Shown: positions 1-9,080 of the stretch, one piece after another
How positions within the stretch are numbered: the first letter of the stretch is position 1
Layout: the number at the start of each line of letters is the position of its first letter
Assembly: GCF_000588875.1 (NCBI RefSeq)
Contig: NZ_JEMV01000037.1
Location: forward strand, 1-41,497
From: Sphingobium sp. Ant17
GTDB lineage: Bacteria; Pseudomonadota; Alphaproteobacteria; Sphingomonadales; Sphingomonadaceae
Length of the DNA: 41,497 nucleotides
Direction: 5' to 3'
Notes under the pieces: generated by a model
Told to the model about the DNA's origin: nothing
The model's database searches: none
What the model saw: the letters and a program-made list of their open reading frames with translations, nothing else
Program-made: the position numbers and the translations under genes

Positions 1-1319
1 TGCCGCTGGCCGCGCCGCGCGCGGGCCTCGTCCATGTGCCGGTCAACCCGCTGCTCAAACATGCCCAGGTCGCCCATATCCTGTCCGACAGCGGGGCGGC
101 GATGCTGATCGGCACGGCCGCGCGACTCGACAGCCTGCAGCCCGGCGACGTGCCGCCCACCTGCCATCTGCACCGCGAAGATGACGCCGCCTGCGCCATG
201 AGCGGCGGCGAAGCGATCGGCCCGTCCGATGCGGGGCCCAATGCGCTGGCCGCCATCCTCTACACCAGCGGATCGACCGGACGGCCCAAGGGCGTGATGC
301 TCAGCCACGCCAATCTCTGGCTGGGCGCCGTGGCGGTGGCCGACTATCTTGGCATGGGCGCGGACGATCGCACCGCTTGCGTCCTGCCGTTCAGTTTCGA
401 CTATGGCCAGAACCAGCTCTTCTCCACCTGGATCTCCGGTGGCTGCGTCTATCCGCTCGACTATCTGACCCCGCGCGACGTGATGAAGCTGGTTGACCGG
501 CGCGACATCACGACCCTGGCTGGGGTGCCGCCGCTCTGGGTGCAACTGACAGAGTTGGACTGGCCAACCGAAGTCGCGGCCAAGCTCAAGCGCCTGACAA
601 ACAGCGGCGGCGCGCTGACCCGGCCCCTGGTGGCGAAACTGCGCGCCCTGTTCCCCCGCGCCGACCTCTATCCCATGTACGGCCTGACCGAAGCCTTCCG
701 CTCCACCTATCTCCCGCCTGCCCTGGTGGACAGCCACCCCGATTCGATGGGCAGCGCCATCCCCTTTGCCGAGATACTCGTGCTGCGCCCTGACGGCAGC
801 GTCACGGACGATGACGAGCCGGGCGAACTCGTCCATTGCGGGCCATTGGTGGCGCAGGGCTATTGGCGCGACGCCGCCCGCACCGCCGAACGCTTCAAGC
901 CCGCGCCGACGGCCTCCCGCTATGGCGGGATGGCGGTCTGGTCGGGCGACACGGTGCGGCGCGATGCGCAGGGGCTGCTTTATTTCGTCGGCCGCGATGA
1001 TGCCATGATCAAGTCGGCGGGCAATCGCATCAGTCCGACCGAGATAGAGGAAGCCGCCGTCGCTGTCGCTGGTGTTGCCGAAGCGGTGGCGCTGGGGATC
1101 AAGGATGATTGGCTGGGGCAGGTGGTCCGGCTGCTGCTGCGCGCCGACGATCCGGCGGTCGCGCAAACGGTCGCCGCCCACCTCAAAAACGAACTGCCCA
1201 ATTATATGCAGCCAAGGGACATCCTTGTGCTGAAAGAATTTCCCAGCAATCCCAACGGCAAAACCGACCGAGTCGCCCTCGCGCACCAACATGGTGCTCC
1301 TGCGAAGGCAGGAGCCTAG
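1..1319 (+). CDS. Exosortase A system-associated acyl-CoA ligase (AMP-forming), 5' partial
   Basis: This ANL-superfamily adenylating enzyme would activate a carboxylate as acyl-AMP and load it on CoA or a carrier. The frame is open to base 3, reading GLVHVPVNPLLKH, so the GTG at 36 is internal and the true start lies outside the window. Visible motifs are the phosphate loop YTSGSTGRPKG (from about base 260), YGLTEAFRSTY, the hinge-region motif SGDTVRRDAQGLLYFVGR, KSAGNRISPTEIEE and the C-terminal PNGKTDR with the expected catalytic Lys. The next gene is the matching PLP decarboxylase, the order seen in XrtA loci (TIGR03098/TIGR03099 type families, from family knowledge). The last residues (GAPAKAGA) and the stop codon come from a palindromic repeat, so the ancestral protein probably ended slightly earlier or differently. 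Confidence 0.93.
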   Translation, partial: PLAAPRAGLVHVPVNPLLKHAQVAHILSDSGAAMLIGTAARLDSLQPGDVPPTCHLHREDDAACAMSGGEAIGPSDAGPNALAAILYTSGSTGRPKGVMLSHANLWLGAVAVADYLGMGADDRTACVLPFSFDYGQNQLFSTWISGGCVYPLDYLTPRDVMKLVDRRDITTLAGVPPLWVQLTELDWPTEVAAKLKRLTNSGGALTRPLVAKLRALFPRADLYPMYGLTEAFRSTYLPPALVDSHPDSMGSAIPFAEILVLRPDGSVTDDDEPGELVHCGPLVAQGYWRDAARTAERFKPAPTASRYGGMAVWSGDTVRRDAQGLLYFVGRDDAMIKSAGNRISPTEIEEAAVAVAGVAEAVALGIKDDWLGQVVRLLLRADDPAVAQTVAAHLKNELPNYMQPRDILVLKEFPSNPNGKTDRVALAHQHGAPAKAGA

Positions 1320-1368
1320 GGTGAGGGGCGTGACATATCGTCCTGGACTCCTGCTTTGGCAGGAGCAC
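1294..1368. repeat. REP-like palindrome doublet overlapping the ligase stop codon
   Basis: There are two short hairpins. The first is GCTCCTGC-GAAG-GCAGGAGC (1296-1315) and the second is CTCCTGC-TTTG-GCAGGAG (1348-1365). The outer arms GTGCTCCTGC and GCAGGAGCAC are reverse complements, so the pair forms an inverted doublet. The same GCGAAGGC core and doublet layout recur at 16830-16920. The TAG stop of the ligase (1317-1319) lies next to the first hairpin, and the decarboxylase starts 30 bases after the second. Confidence 0.8.
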
Positions 1369-1397
1369 GTTGTTATGAAGCTGAGAGGGTTTTACAG

Positions 1398-2629
1398 ATG
1401 AAGCCGATGGGACCGATCCCGGCCTGGTTCGCAGGCGAGGAGGGCATGTTGCTGGTCGGCGGCTGCGGGGCGGCCAGTCTGGTGGATGAAGCAGGCGATA
1501 CCCCGCTCTTCGCCTATGACATGGCAATTATCGAGGCGCAGGTCCGGCGCTTTCGGGCCGCGATGCCTGCGACCTTGCACCTCCATTATGCGATCAAGGC
1601 CAACCCCTATGCGCCCTTGCTCGCCCGGATGACAGACCAGGTCGACGGCTTCGACATCGCGTCGGGCGGAGAACTCGCCATGGCATTGGCGGCGGGCATG
1701 GACCCGGATCGGATCAGCTTCGCTGGTCCCGGCAAGCGCGACGATGAACTGACCGCTGCCATCTTCGCCGGGGTGACGATCAACCTGGAGTCCGAAGGGG
1801 AGGGGCGTCGCGCGCTCGCCATGGCCGATAAGGTTGGCAAGGCGCCGCGCCTGGCCGTGCGGGTCAACCCGGACTTCGATCTCAAGGGCTCGGGCATGCG
1901 GATGGGGGGCGGGGCCAAGCCCTTCGGCGTGGACGCCGATCGCGCTGCGGCGCTCGCGCGCACGCTGATGGACGGCGGGGCCGACTGGCGCGGCTGGCAC
2001 ATCTTTGCCGGCTCGCAAAATCTCGACACCATGGCGATCATCGAGACGCAGGCCGCTACGTTGGCGTTGGCGGCCCGGCTGTCGGACGCGGTCGGGGCAA
2101 CGCCGCCGCTCGTCAATCTGGGCGGCGGCTTTGGCCTCGCTTATTTCCCCGGCGACGTCCCGCTCGATATCCGCCCCATCGGCGTTGCCCTGGACAGCGC
2201 GCTCGACACATTGCCCGACATCCTCAAACCCACCCATTTCGCGATCGAACTCGGACGTTGGCTGGTCGGTGAGTGCGGCGTCTATTTGACCCGTGTCGTG
2301 GATGTGAAGGTCAGCCAGGGCGAAACCTTCGTCGTCGTCGATGGCGGCCTGCATCATCAACTCGCCGCCAGCGGCAATTTCGGCACCGTGATCCGCCGCA
2401 ACTATCCCATCGCTGTCGCCAACCGCTTCGGCGCGGACCCGGCTGACGATCCTGTGACGGTCGTTGCTGTCTCTGCACCCCGATCGATCGGCTCGGCGAC
2501 AAGGTGGCATTGCCGCCCGTGCAGGAAGGCGACCTCATTGCCATCTTCCTCGCCGGAGCCTATGGCGCATCGGCCAGCCCAACCGCTTTTCTTGGTCACC
2601 CAAGTCCTCGCGAACTATTACTTGGCTGA
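1398..2629 (+). pseudogene. Exosortase A system-associated PLP-dependent decarboxylase, frameshifted
   Basis: This is a fold-type III (ornithine/diaminopimelate decarboxylase-like) enzyme of the XrtA locus. The start is the ATG at 1398 (MKPMGPIPAWF), not the upstream in-frame codon at 1356, which lies in repeat DNA. K67 in YAIKANPYAP is the expected PLP lysine. HIFAGSQ, the glycine-rich NLGGGFG phosphate-binding loop and IELGRWLVGECG follow. After VTVV, at about base 2466, one G appears to be missing. The sequence then reads out of frame to a stop at 2651, whereas restoring one base gives GCLCTPIDRLGDKVALPP and on to LAGAYGASASPTAF, stopping at 2629 (410 aa, a normal length). The restored CxPxD-like segment carries the conserved active-site cysteine of the family. 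As written, the product lacks it and ends in about 60 foreign residues. Sequencing error is the likelier explanation than true decay. Confidence 0.88.
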
Positions 2630-2761
2630 TTACTGTGTACTAAACTCCTAACGGTATCTTTACCCTTTGACGGCATGAAGAGGTCCAAAGCCCTATGCTG
2701 AACGCCATGCCTTACCCTCTTAGGCAGCCGGTCACGCATAGCCGCACAAAGAGGTGAGAAT

Positions 2762-3406
2762 ATGCGTTTCCTGTCCGTGTCCAGGCTTCTGATCGGTGCA
2801 TCCTTGCCCGCCCTTGCCCTGTCGGGCTGCGCGTCGGTGCCTTCAGGCCCGCAACTGCCCCCGGCGTCCTTCGTGTCGACGCAGGAAGGCCCGGGCGAAG
2901 AATATATCATCGGCCCGCTCGATGATCTCACCATCTTCGTGTGGCGCAACCCCGAATTGGGGGCCAAGGTCCAGGTGCGACCAGACGGGCGCATCACCAC
3001 GCCGCTGATCACCGACATGCCGGCCGTGGGAAAGACGCCTCGGATGCTGTCGGACGACATCAAATTGGCGCTGACCAAATATATCGAAAATCCCCTCGTC
3101 TCGGTCATCGTCAATAATTTCAGCGGCACCTTCAGTCAGCAGGTTCGGATCGTCGGCGCGACGGACAAGCCCGCCTCCATCCCCTATCGCGCCAACATGA
3201 CCTTGCTCGATGCGATGATCTCGGTCGGCGGCCTGTCGGAATTTGCCGCGGGCAACCGTGCGCGCCTCGTTCGTTTCGACAAGAAGAGCGGCAAGCAAAA
3301 GGAATATCAGGTCCGCCTAAACGACCTTCTCAAGAAGGGCGATACGCGCGCCAACGTCATGCTCGCCCCCGGCGACGTCATCATCATCCCCGAAAGCATG
3401 TTCTGA
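2762..3406 (+). CDS. XrtA-system polysaccharide export lipoprotein (Wza/Poly_export family)
   Basis: This is the outer-membrane polysaccharide export protein. The N-terminus MRFLSVSRLLIGASLPALAL ends in a lipobox LSGC (Cys at residue 23), predicting lipidation. A Poly_export domain follows (GPLDDLTIFVWRNPELG, VRPDGRITTPLI, about residues 45-130), then an SLBB-type segment (VRIVGATDKPASIPYRANM, ISVGGLSEFAAGN) and the terminal LAPGDVIIIPES motif. At 214 aa it is the short form typical of XrtA loci, much shorter than E. coli Wza. A strong AGAGGTGAG ribosome site lies just upstream of the ATG. The 132 bases before it form the gap after the decarboxylase and plausibly hold the promoter of the export operon, though I could not identify a convincing -35/-10 pair. 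The stop is one base from the next start. Confidence 0.93.
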   Translation: MRFLSVSRLLIGASLPALALSGCASVPSGPQLPPASFVSTQEGPGEEYIIGPLDDLTIFVWRNPELGAKVQVRPDGRITTPLITDMPAVGKTPRMLSDDIKLALTKYIENPLVSVIVNNFSGTFSQQVRIVGATDKPASIPYRANMTLLDAMISVGGLSEFAAGNRARLVRFDKKSGKQKEYQVRLNDLLKKGDTRANVMLAPGDVIIIPESMF

Positions 3407-3407
3407 T

Positions 3408-4928
3408 ATGGCCGGTCTCTACGACGAATTGCTGGTCCTGCTCCATGGCATTTGGAGCCGCCGCTGGATCGCGCTGGGCGTCGCCTGGGGCGTGGCCATG
3501 CTCGGCTGGCTGGGCGTCGCACTGATCCCTAACAGCTATGAGTCCAAGGCGCGGGTCTATGTCAGCACCCAGTCGCTGCTGGAGGATAAGGTCGGCATTA
3601 CCCAGGTCCAGTCGCAGCAGGAATTGGAGCGCGTCCGCAGCACGCTCGCCAGCGCGAAGAATCTGGAAAAGGTCGTGCGTGAGACCGATCTGTCGCAGGG
3701 CATCTCCGGCCCGCGCGACGTTGCCGCGAAGATCTCGACCCTGCGTGAAAATATCACCGTCATGTCGCAGGCCGATCCCAGCATGATCGACATCAGCGCC
3801 GTATCGGCCGATTCGAGCCTGTCGGATGGCGCGAATGCGCGGATCGCGCAGCAGGTGGCGCAGAAGCTGATCGACATTTTCCAGGAAGAAAATCTTTCTG
3901 GCGACCGGACCCAGACCAAGCAGAGCATCGCCTTCCTCGACGAACAGGTTGCCGAGCGCGCCAAGCAGATGGAGGCCGCAGACCAGCGCCGCGTCGAATT
4001 TGCGCAGCGCTACGTCGGCCTGTTGCCGGGGGCGGGGTCCATCAGCCAGCGGATGGACGCCGCGCGAATGGAGATCAACCAGATCGATTCGCAGCTGGTG
4101 CAGGCGCAAAGCGCCCTGAGCGCCATGAACGGTCAATTGGCGGGCACTCCGCAAAGCCTGCCGGGTGTCGGCGCGTCTGGCGGCCCTTCGGCCCTGGGCC
4201 AGGCCCAGTCGAACCTTGCGGGCATGCGCGCGCGCGGCTGGACCGCCAACCATCCCGACGTGATCGCGGCGCAGCGTGAAGTCGATGCCTTGCGCCGTCA
4301 GGGCGGCGGCAGCGCAGGCGGCGGCGGTGGCACGCCCAATCCCGCCTATCTGTCGATCAAATCGATGCAGGCCGAACGCGCTGCCACTGTACAGGCGCTC
4401 TCCGCGCGCAAGGCACAGTTGCAAGGCGACCTCAACGCCATGATGGCCAGGCAGGTCGATGAGCCGGGCATCGCGTCGGAGCAGGAAAAGCTCGACCGCG
4501 ATTATGAAGTGCTCAAGACCCAATATGACAAGCTGCTCGCTGACCGCGAGGAAATCCGCTTGCGCGGCGAGGTGAAGTCAGAAACCGGATCGGTCCAGTT
4601 CCGCGTTATCAACCCGCCCAGCGTTCCTACCGCCCCGACCGCACCCAACCGGCCGCTGCTGTTGCTCGGTGTGCTGATCGTCGGCATCGGCGCTGGCGTC
4701 GGCGTCGCCTTCGCCATGGGCCAGCTCAAGGGAACATTCCCCACCGCCGCCCGGCTGGAGCGAGCGATCGGCCTGCCGGTCGCCGGTTCGATCAGCCAGG
4801 CGGTCAGTGCGACGCAGGTCGCCGTCGAAAAGCAGCGGATGAAGTGGTTTGCGGGTGCCAGCGGCGGCTTGGCCGCGGTCTGTCTGCTGCTGATCGTCGT
4901 CGAATTCGTCCAGCGTGGCATGGCTTGA
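3408..4928 (+). CDS. XrtA-system polysaccharide chain-length determinant (Wzz-type)
   Basis: This is an inner-membrane polysaccharide co-polymerase that sets chain length and couples polymerisation to export. It starts with a cytoplasmic stretch and a first membrane segment (about residues 20-42, IALGVAWGVAMLGWLGVAL). The Wzz domain follows (YVSTQSLLEDKVGITQ). A long periplasmic coiled-coil region contains a Gly-rich linker (QGGGSAGGGGGTP near residue 300). Near the C-terminus comes the proline-rich PPSVPTAPTAPNRP before the second membrane segment (LLLLGVLIVGIGAGVGVAF). A further hydrophobic segment (GLAAVCLLLIVVEFV) ends the protein. At 506 aa it matches the XrtA chain-length family. It sits between the exporter and the autokinase, the standard arrangement for such a trio. 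Confidence 0.93.
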   Translation: MAGLYDELLVLLHGIWSRRWIALGVAWGVAMLGWLGVALIPNSYESKARVYVSTQSLLEDKVGITQVQSQQELERVRSTLASAKNLEKVVRETDLSQGISGPRDVAAKISTLRENITVMSQADPSMIDISAVSADSSLSDGANARIAQQVAQKLIDIFQEENLSGDRTQTKQSIAFLDEQVAERAKQMEAADQRRVEFAQRYVGLLPGAGSISQRMDAARMEINQIDSQLVQAQSALSAMNGQLAGTPQSLPGVGASGGPSALGQAQSNLAGMRARGWTANHPDVIAAQREVDALRRQGGGSAGGGGGTPNPAYLSIKSMQAERAATVQALSARKAQLQGDLNAMMARQVDEPGIASEQEKLDRDYEVLKTQYDKLLADREEIRLRGEVKSETGSVQFRVINPPSVPTAPTAPNRPLLLLGVLIVGIGAGVGVAFAMGQLKGTFPTAARLERAIGLPVAGSISQAVSATQVAVEKQRMKWFAGASGGLAAVCLLLIVVEFVQRGMA

Positions 4929-4955
4929 GATGTGGGCGTGAAGGAACCAGGACAT

Positions 4956-5879
4956 ATGAACCAGCATAGCCCCATCAAAGGCGGGTCGCTGATCGAGCGC
5001 GCCACCGAAATCTATGATTTCAGCGCCGCCCTGCGCGGTCGTGCCGCCCCTGTGGTCGAAATGCCCGCCGATGCGCCGCCGCTAGCCGAGCCAGTCATCG
5101 TACCGCCCGCTGCCCTGGCGGAGGCTCCGGCCTTCCGCGCCTTGCCCTGGACCGGCCCGGTGCAGCCGATCGACCGGATCGCGCTGGCGGAAGCAGGCTT
5201 CCTGCAGCCCGACGGCGCGGTCACCGCGATGAGCGAGGAATTTCGCCTGCTCAAGCGCGACCTGCTCGCCCAGTTGCAGGACAATAAGCGCGGTAACCGC
5301 ATCCTTGTCTGCTCGCCCCATAGCGGCGATGGCAAGAGCTTCTGCGCGATCAATCTGGCGCTCAGCCTCGCGGCCGAAAAGGATCGCGAAATCCTGCTGA
5401 TCGACGCCGATTTCGGCAAGCCCGGCATCCCTGCCGCGCTCGGGCTGGAGGCTGGCCCTGGCCTGATGGATGCGCTCGCCGATCCGACGGTGGCGATCGA
5501 GGATTGCGTGATCCGTACCGACATGCCCTCGCTCTCGATCCTGCCCGCCGGACAGCGCAGCAATGCCGACACCGAATTTCTCTCCTCCGCCCGCACCGAA
5601 CAACTGCTCGCGCGCCTGACCGAGGGACGGCCCGACCGCATCCTCGTGTTCGATTCGCCACCGCTGCTGGCGGCCTCGCCCGCCGCCGTGCTGGCCAGTC
5701 ATGTCGCCATCGCCCTGCTGGTGGTGCGGGCCGACAAGACCAGCGAAGCCGCCGTGCGCGATGCGATCGGCCTGCTCAAGGGCGGGGCGCAGGTCCAGCT
5801 TCTGCTTAACGCCGTCCGCTTCGCTGGCGGCGGTCGCCGTTTCGGCAGCTATTATGCCAAGGGGGAAACCCGCTCATGA
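4956..5879 (+). CDS. XrtA-associated tyrosine autokinase (BY-kinase)
   Basis: This is a bacterial tyrosine kinase of the CpsD/Wzc-kinase type, expected to dock on the neighbouring Wzz protein and regulate chain polymerisation. I chose the ATG at 4956 (MNQHSPIKGG), 27 bases after the Wzz stop and preceded by an AGGA-type site. A GTG at 4932 would add eight unlikely residues. The N-terminal 80 residues are proline/alanine-rich. Then come the Walker A variant SPHSGDGKS (about residues 120-128), Walker A' ILLIDADFGKPG (about 146-157) and Walker B ILVFDSPPLL. The C-terminus is short (FGSYYAKGETRS), with only two adjacent tyrosines in place of a long Tyr cluster. The stop overlaps the next start by ATGA. 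Confidence 0.9.
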   Translation: MNQHSPIKGGSLIERATEIYDFSAALRGRAAPVVEMPADAPPLAEPVIVPPAALAEAPAFRALPWTGPVQPIDRIALAEAGFLQPDGAVTAMSEEFRLLKRDLLAQLQDNKRGNRILVCSPHSGDGKSFCAINLALSLAAEKDREILLIDADFGKPGIPAALGLEAGPGLMDALADPTVAIEDCVIRTDMPSLSILPAGQRSNADTEFLSSARTEQLLARLTEGRPDRILVFDSPPLLAASPAAVLASHVAIALLVVRADKTSEAAVRDAIGLLKGGAQVQLLLNAVRFAGGGRRFGSYYAKGETRS

Positions 5880-7468
5880 CCCGCAACTGGATTTGCGGCG
5901 CATCGCTTGTCGCGCTGGCCACCGCCGCCACGCCCGCACTGGCGCAGGACACGCAGCGTCGCGCAAACGTCACGCCCTATATCGGCATCGATCAGGTCGT
6001 CACCGGCCCGCTCAAGGGCGGCGGCGACGTGCTGACCTACACCAATGTCACGGCTGGCGTGACGGCCGAAGTCCAGAATCGCCGGGTCGAAGCGGTGATC
6101 GATGTTCAGTATAATCACAGCTTCGGCTGGAGCCGCCAGACGCCGGATCAGGATGTCCTAAGCGGCATCGCGAGTGCGCGCGTCAACCTGGCGCGCGGCC
6201 TTTCGCTCAACGCAGGCGGCTTGGCGACGCGGGTGCGGACCGATGGTCTGTCGGGCGCGACGTCGTTCAACGACAATAGCTTCACCAGCCAGGTCTTTGC
6301 CGGCTATGTCGGCCCGTCCTACACGACGCAGCTTGGCGACTTCACCGTCAATGGCTCCTACCAATTGGGCTATGCGCGGGTCGAAGACAGCGTCAACGCC
6401 GACCTTTCCGGCGCGCAGGGCGGTGCCTTTGCCGACAGTTGGACGCACAGCTTGCTGGGCTCGGTCGGTTTTGCGCCCGGCACGCTGTTGCCGGTTGGGC
6501 TGACCGCCAGCGCAGGCTATAATCGCGAAGACGCCAGCCAGCTTGACCAGCGGTTCGAAAATGCCTGGGGTCGGCTCGATGCCACCCTGCCGGTTTCGCG
6601 CACCGTCGCGCTGATCGGCGGCATCGGCTATGAAAAGATCGAGATCAGCCAGCGTCCGCCACAACGCGCGGCCGACGGCACGCCGCTCATCCGCAACGGC
6701 CGTTACGTCACCGACAAAAGCACGCCGCGCGCGCTCATCTATAATTTCGACGACATCATCTGGGATGCGGGCGTCCTGTGGCGGCCCAGCCGTCGCACAT
6801 CGCTCAGCGCGCGGGTGGGCGAACGCTATGGCGGCATGACCTATCAGGGCAGCTTCACGTGGCAGGGTCAGGACAGCAGCTTTGGTGTCATGGTCTTCGA
6901 CGGCATCGACAGTTTCGGCCGCATGATCATGGCCGATGTCGCGGCCGTGTCGGGCAGCAGCCTCAATGTCGTGCGCAACCCGTTCACCGGTGATCTCACC
7001 GGCTGCGCCTTCTCGACCACCGGCGGCGGCCAATGTTTCAACGATTCGCTATCGGGCATCACCGATGCCAACTTCCGCTATCGCGGCGTCGCGGCGCAAT
7101 ATGCGCTGCGGCGGGGGCCATGGGGCTGGGGCCTTGGTGCTGGCTATTCGCAGCGCAAATTCATAACGCCGCAGGGGCAGAGCGTGTTGATCAGCGGATC
7201 GCGTGACGAAAACTGGTACGGCAACGGCTCGGTCAGCTATACGTTCAGCCAAAGCGACAGCATGGACCTCGTCACCTACATCAATTATTTCGATGCCAGT
7301 GGCGATCGGCCGGATGTGCTGAACTTCGGTGCGTTCACCAGCTATTACAAGACTCTGACCCGGCGCTTGTCCGCGTCGGCATCCGTCGGCCTGGACGGCG
7401 TTCAGGCGGACGATTTCGAAACCATCATCAGCGCGTTGGGCCAGGTCGGCCTGCGCTACAGCTTCTAA
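5876..7468 (+). CDS. XrtA/PEP-CTERM-associated outer-membrane beta-barrel protein (TIGR03016-like)
   Basis: This is a secreted barrel protein of unproven function found in XrtA loci. A classical signal peptide ends at ATPALAQ (about residue 24). The rest is a run of amphipathic strands with alternating aromatic and small residues (for example YIGIDQVVTGPLKGGGD, TLTRRLSASASVGLDG), and the chain ends in Phe (GLRYSF), the hallmark of Bam-inserted proteins. The length is 530 aa. It overlaps the autokinase stop by 4 bp, so it is translationally coupled to the kinase. In this position it could contribute to polysaccharide passage through the outer membrane, but that is inference. The family name is from memory of locus order and was not checked by search. 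Confidence 0.82.
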   Translation: MTRNWICGASLVALATAATPALAQDTQRRANVTPYIGIDQVVTGPLKGGGDVLTYTNVTAGVTAEVQNRRVEAVIDVQYNHSFGWSRQTPDQDVLSGIASARVNLARGLSLNAGGLATRVRTDGLSGATSFNDNSFTSQVFAGYVGPSYTTQLGDFTVNGSYQLGYARVEDSVNADLSGAQGGAFADSWTHSLLGSVGFAPGTLLPVGLTASAGYNREDASQLDQRFENAWGRLDATLPVSRTVALIGGIGYEKIEISQRPPQRAADGTPLIRNGRYVTDKSTPRALIYNFDDIIWDAGVLWRPSRRTSLSARVGERYGGMTYQGSFTWQGQDSSFGVMVFDGIDSFGRMIMADVAAVSGSSLNVVRNPFTGDLTGCAFSTTGGGQCFNDSLSGITDANFRYRGVAAQYALRRGPWGWGLGAGYSQRKFITPQGQSVLISGSRDENWYGNGSVSYTFSQSDSMDLVTYINYFDASGDRPDVLNFGAFTSYYKTLTRRLSASASVGLDGVQADDFETIISALGQVGLRYSF

Positions 7469-7493
7469 CGGGTCGGCCTGGGGAGACGAAGAT

Positions 7494-9055
7494 ATGTATG
7501 ACCAATTTTACGGCTTGCAGGGTCGCCCGTTCCAGCTGACGCCGGACCCGCATTATTATTTTGAAAGCGCCACCCACCGCAAGGCGCTGTCATACCTCGG
7601 CTATGGCCTCGCGCAGGGTGAAGGCTTCATCGTCATCACCGGCGACATCGGCGCGGGCAAGACGACGCTGGTCGGTCACCTGATGCAGACGATCGACCCT
7701 TCGCGGCTCACCGCGGTCAAGATCGTCTCGACCCAGGTGCAGGGCGACGACATGCTGCGTCTGGCCGCGCAAAGCTTTGGCCTGGCCACCGATGGCATGA
7801 CGAAGGCGGCGACGCTGCAGCAGGTGGAAGCCTATCTGCACATGCAGGCGCGCGCCGGACGGCGCACCCTGCTAATCGTGGACGAGGCGCAAAATCTGGC
7901 GGTCTCGGCGATCGAGGAGCTGCGGATGCTCTCCAATTTTCAGCTCGGCGGCCAGTCGCTGCTGCAGATTTTCCTGCTCGGCCAGCCCGAATTTCGCGAT
8001 CTGCTGAAATCCCCGCAACTCGAACAATTGCGCCAACGCGTCATCGCCACCCATCATCTTGAACCGATGATGGCCAAGGAGGTCGAACCCTATGTCATCC
8101 ATCGGCTGACGATCGCGGGCTGGGACGGTCGCCCGATCTTCACGCGGGAGGCCTTTGCCGCGCTTTACGCCGCAACCGGCGGTGTGCCCCGTCGGCTGAA
8201 CGCGTTGGTCAGCCGCGTCCTGCTGATGGGCGCGATCGAGCAGTTGGAGACGATCGACGCGACGTGGTGCAGGCGGTCGTGGCCGATATGGGGCTGGATA
8301 TCGACGTCGCGCCAGCCGCGATGACGCCGTCCATGCTGGACGATGTCGAGGAAGATCCCGTCGCCATCGCCCCGGAACCTGCGGTCGAAGCTGAGCCGGA
8401 AGTGGAAGCGGCTGAATGGCATCCGGTTGCGGAAGCCCACGACACGCCATTGGAAGCAATGCCGGAAGCGGACCTGATTGACGATCGCTGGCCCGCTGCG
8501 TCCGCCCGATCGGATGCTGAGGTCGCGGACGAACCGGTCGCACTGGAGGACAACCCGGCACAGGATGACGATACCGATGTCGGCTTCGCCTCGCCCTATG
8601 ACCAGTCCGACTGGTCATCGCAGCGTCCCCCCTTCGCGCCGCCCGTGGACGCGGTCATCGACGCGGAAGACGACCAGCCCGAGGTCGCCCTGTCCGATGA
8701 GCTGCAGGCCAAGATCGCCGACATGGACGAAGCCGACGCGGCCCTGGCCAAAACCATCGATCCGCAAGCCGTCGAGATGCTGCGCCATGACATGCTGGCC
8801 GAAATCGAAGCGCTGCGCGCCGAAATCGCCTCGTTGCGCTCGGTACAGGCGCATGTTCCCTTCGTGCCTGCCCAGGCTATCGATCCCGAAGCGCTCAAGG
8901 ATTGCTTCACCCTGATCGAGGAACGGCTGTCATCGCTGGAATTTCGCGCCGAGGAGCAGGATACGGCGCTCCGCCGGGTGCTGACCCTGTTGGTCGACTG
9001 GGTCGAGCGCGAAGATCGCATGACGGGGGCGACGCAGAACAGCGTCGCTGCCTGA
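7494..9055 (+). pseudogene. XrtA-associated ExeA-like AAA ATPase with acidic/coiled-coil tail, frameshifted
   Basis: This is an AAA ATPase resembling ExeA (TIGR03015-type), found in XrtA loci. It opens with MYDQFYGLQGRPFQLTPDP, the usual ExeA N-terminus. Walker A GDIGAGKTTL is near residue 50 and Walker B LLIVDEAQNL near 127, followed by the FLLGQPEFRDLL sensor region and GGVPRRLNALVSR. One G is missing near 8260. As written the frame stops at 8324, but restoring GCG-GAC gives ETIDADVVQAVVADMGLDI and continues to 9055 (520 aa). The extra 260 residues are an Asp/Glu/Ala/Pro-rich, probably disordered segment (about residues 270-400), then a predicted coiled coil (EMLRHDMLAEIEALRAEIAS) and a helical end. 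The ribosome site GGGGAGA is 7 bases from the ATG. If a real protein break exists, the tail could only be made from an internal start. Confidence 0.85.
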
Positions 9056-9080
9056 CGGCTCGATGCGCTGGAATAGGTGA

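Noticed and set aside
2440..2480. Programmed ribosomal frameshift in the decarboxylase
   Set aside because: No X-XXY-YYZ slippery site and no stable downstream structure seen. Eight similar indels elsewhere point to sequence error.
1392..2510. 372-codon open frame on the minus strand
   Set aside because: It is antisense to the decarboxylase, with Arg/Gly/His-heavy composition and no motif; a shadow of high-GC codon use.
2630..2761. TTGACG at 2667 as a -35 box for the export operon
   Set aside because: The nearest TATGCT is 21 bases away, too far for a normal sigma-70-type spacing, so I did not list it as a promoter.
3384..4523. 379-codon minus-strand open frame
   Set aside because: Antisense to the Wzz-type gene, no ribosome site or recognisable domain.
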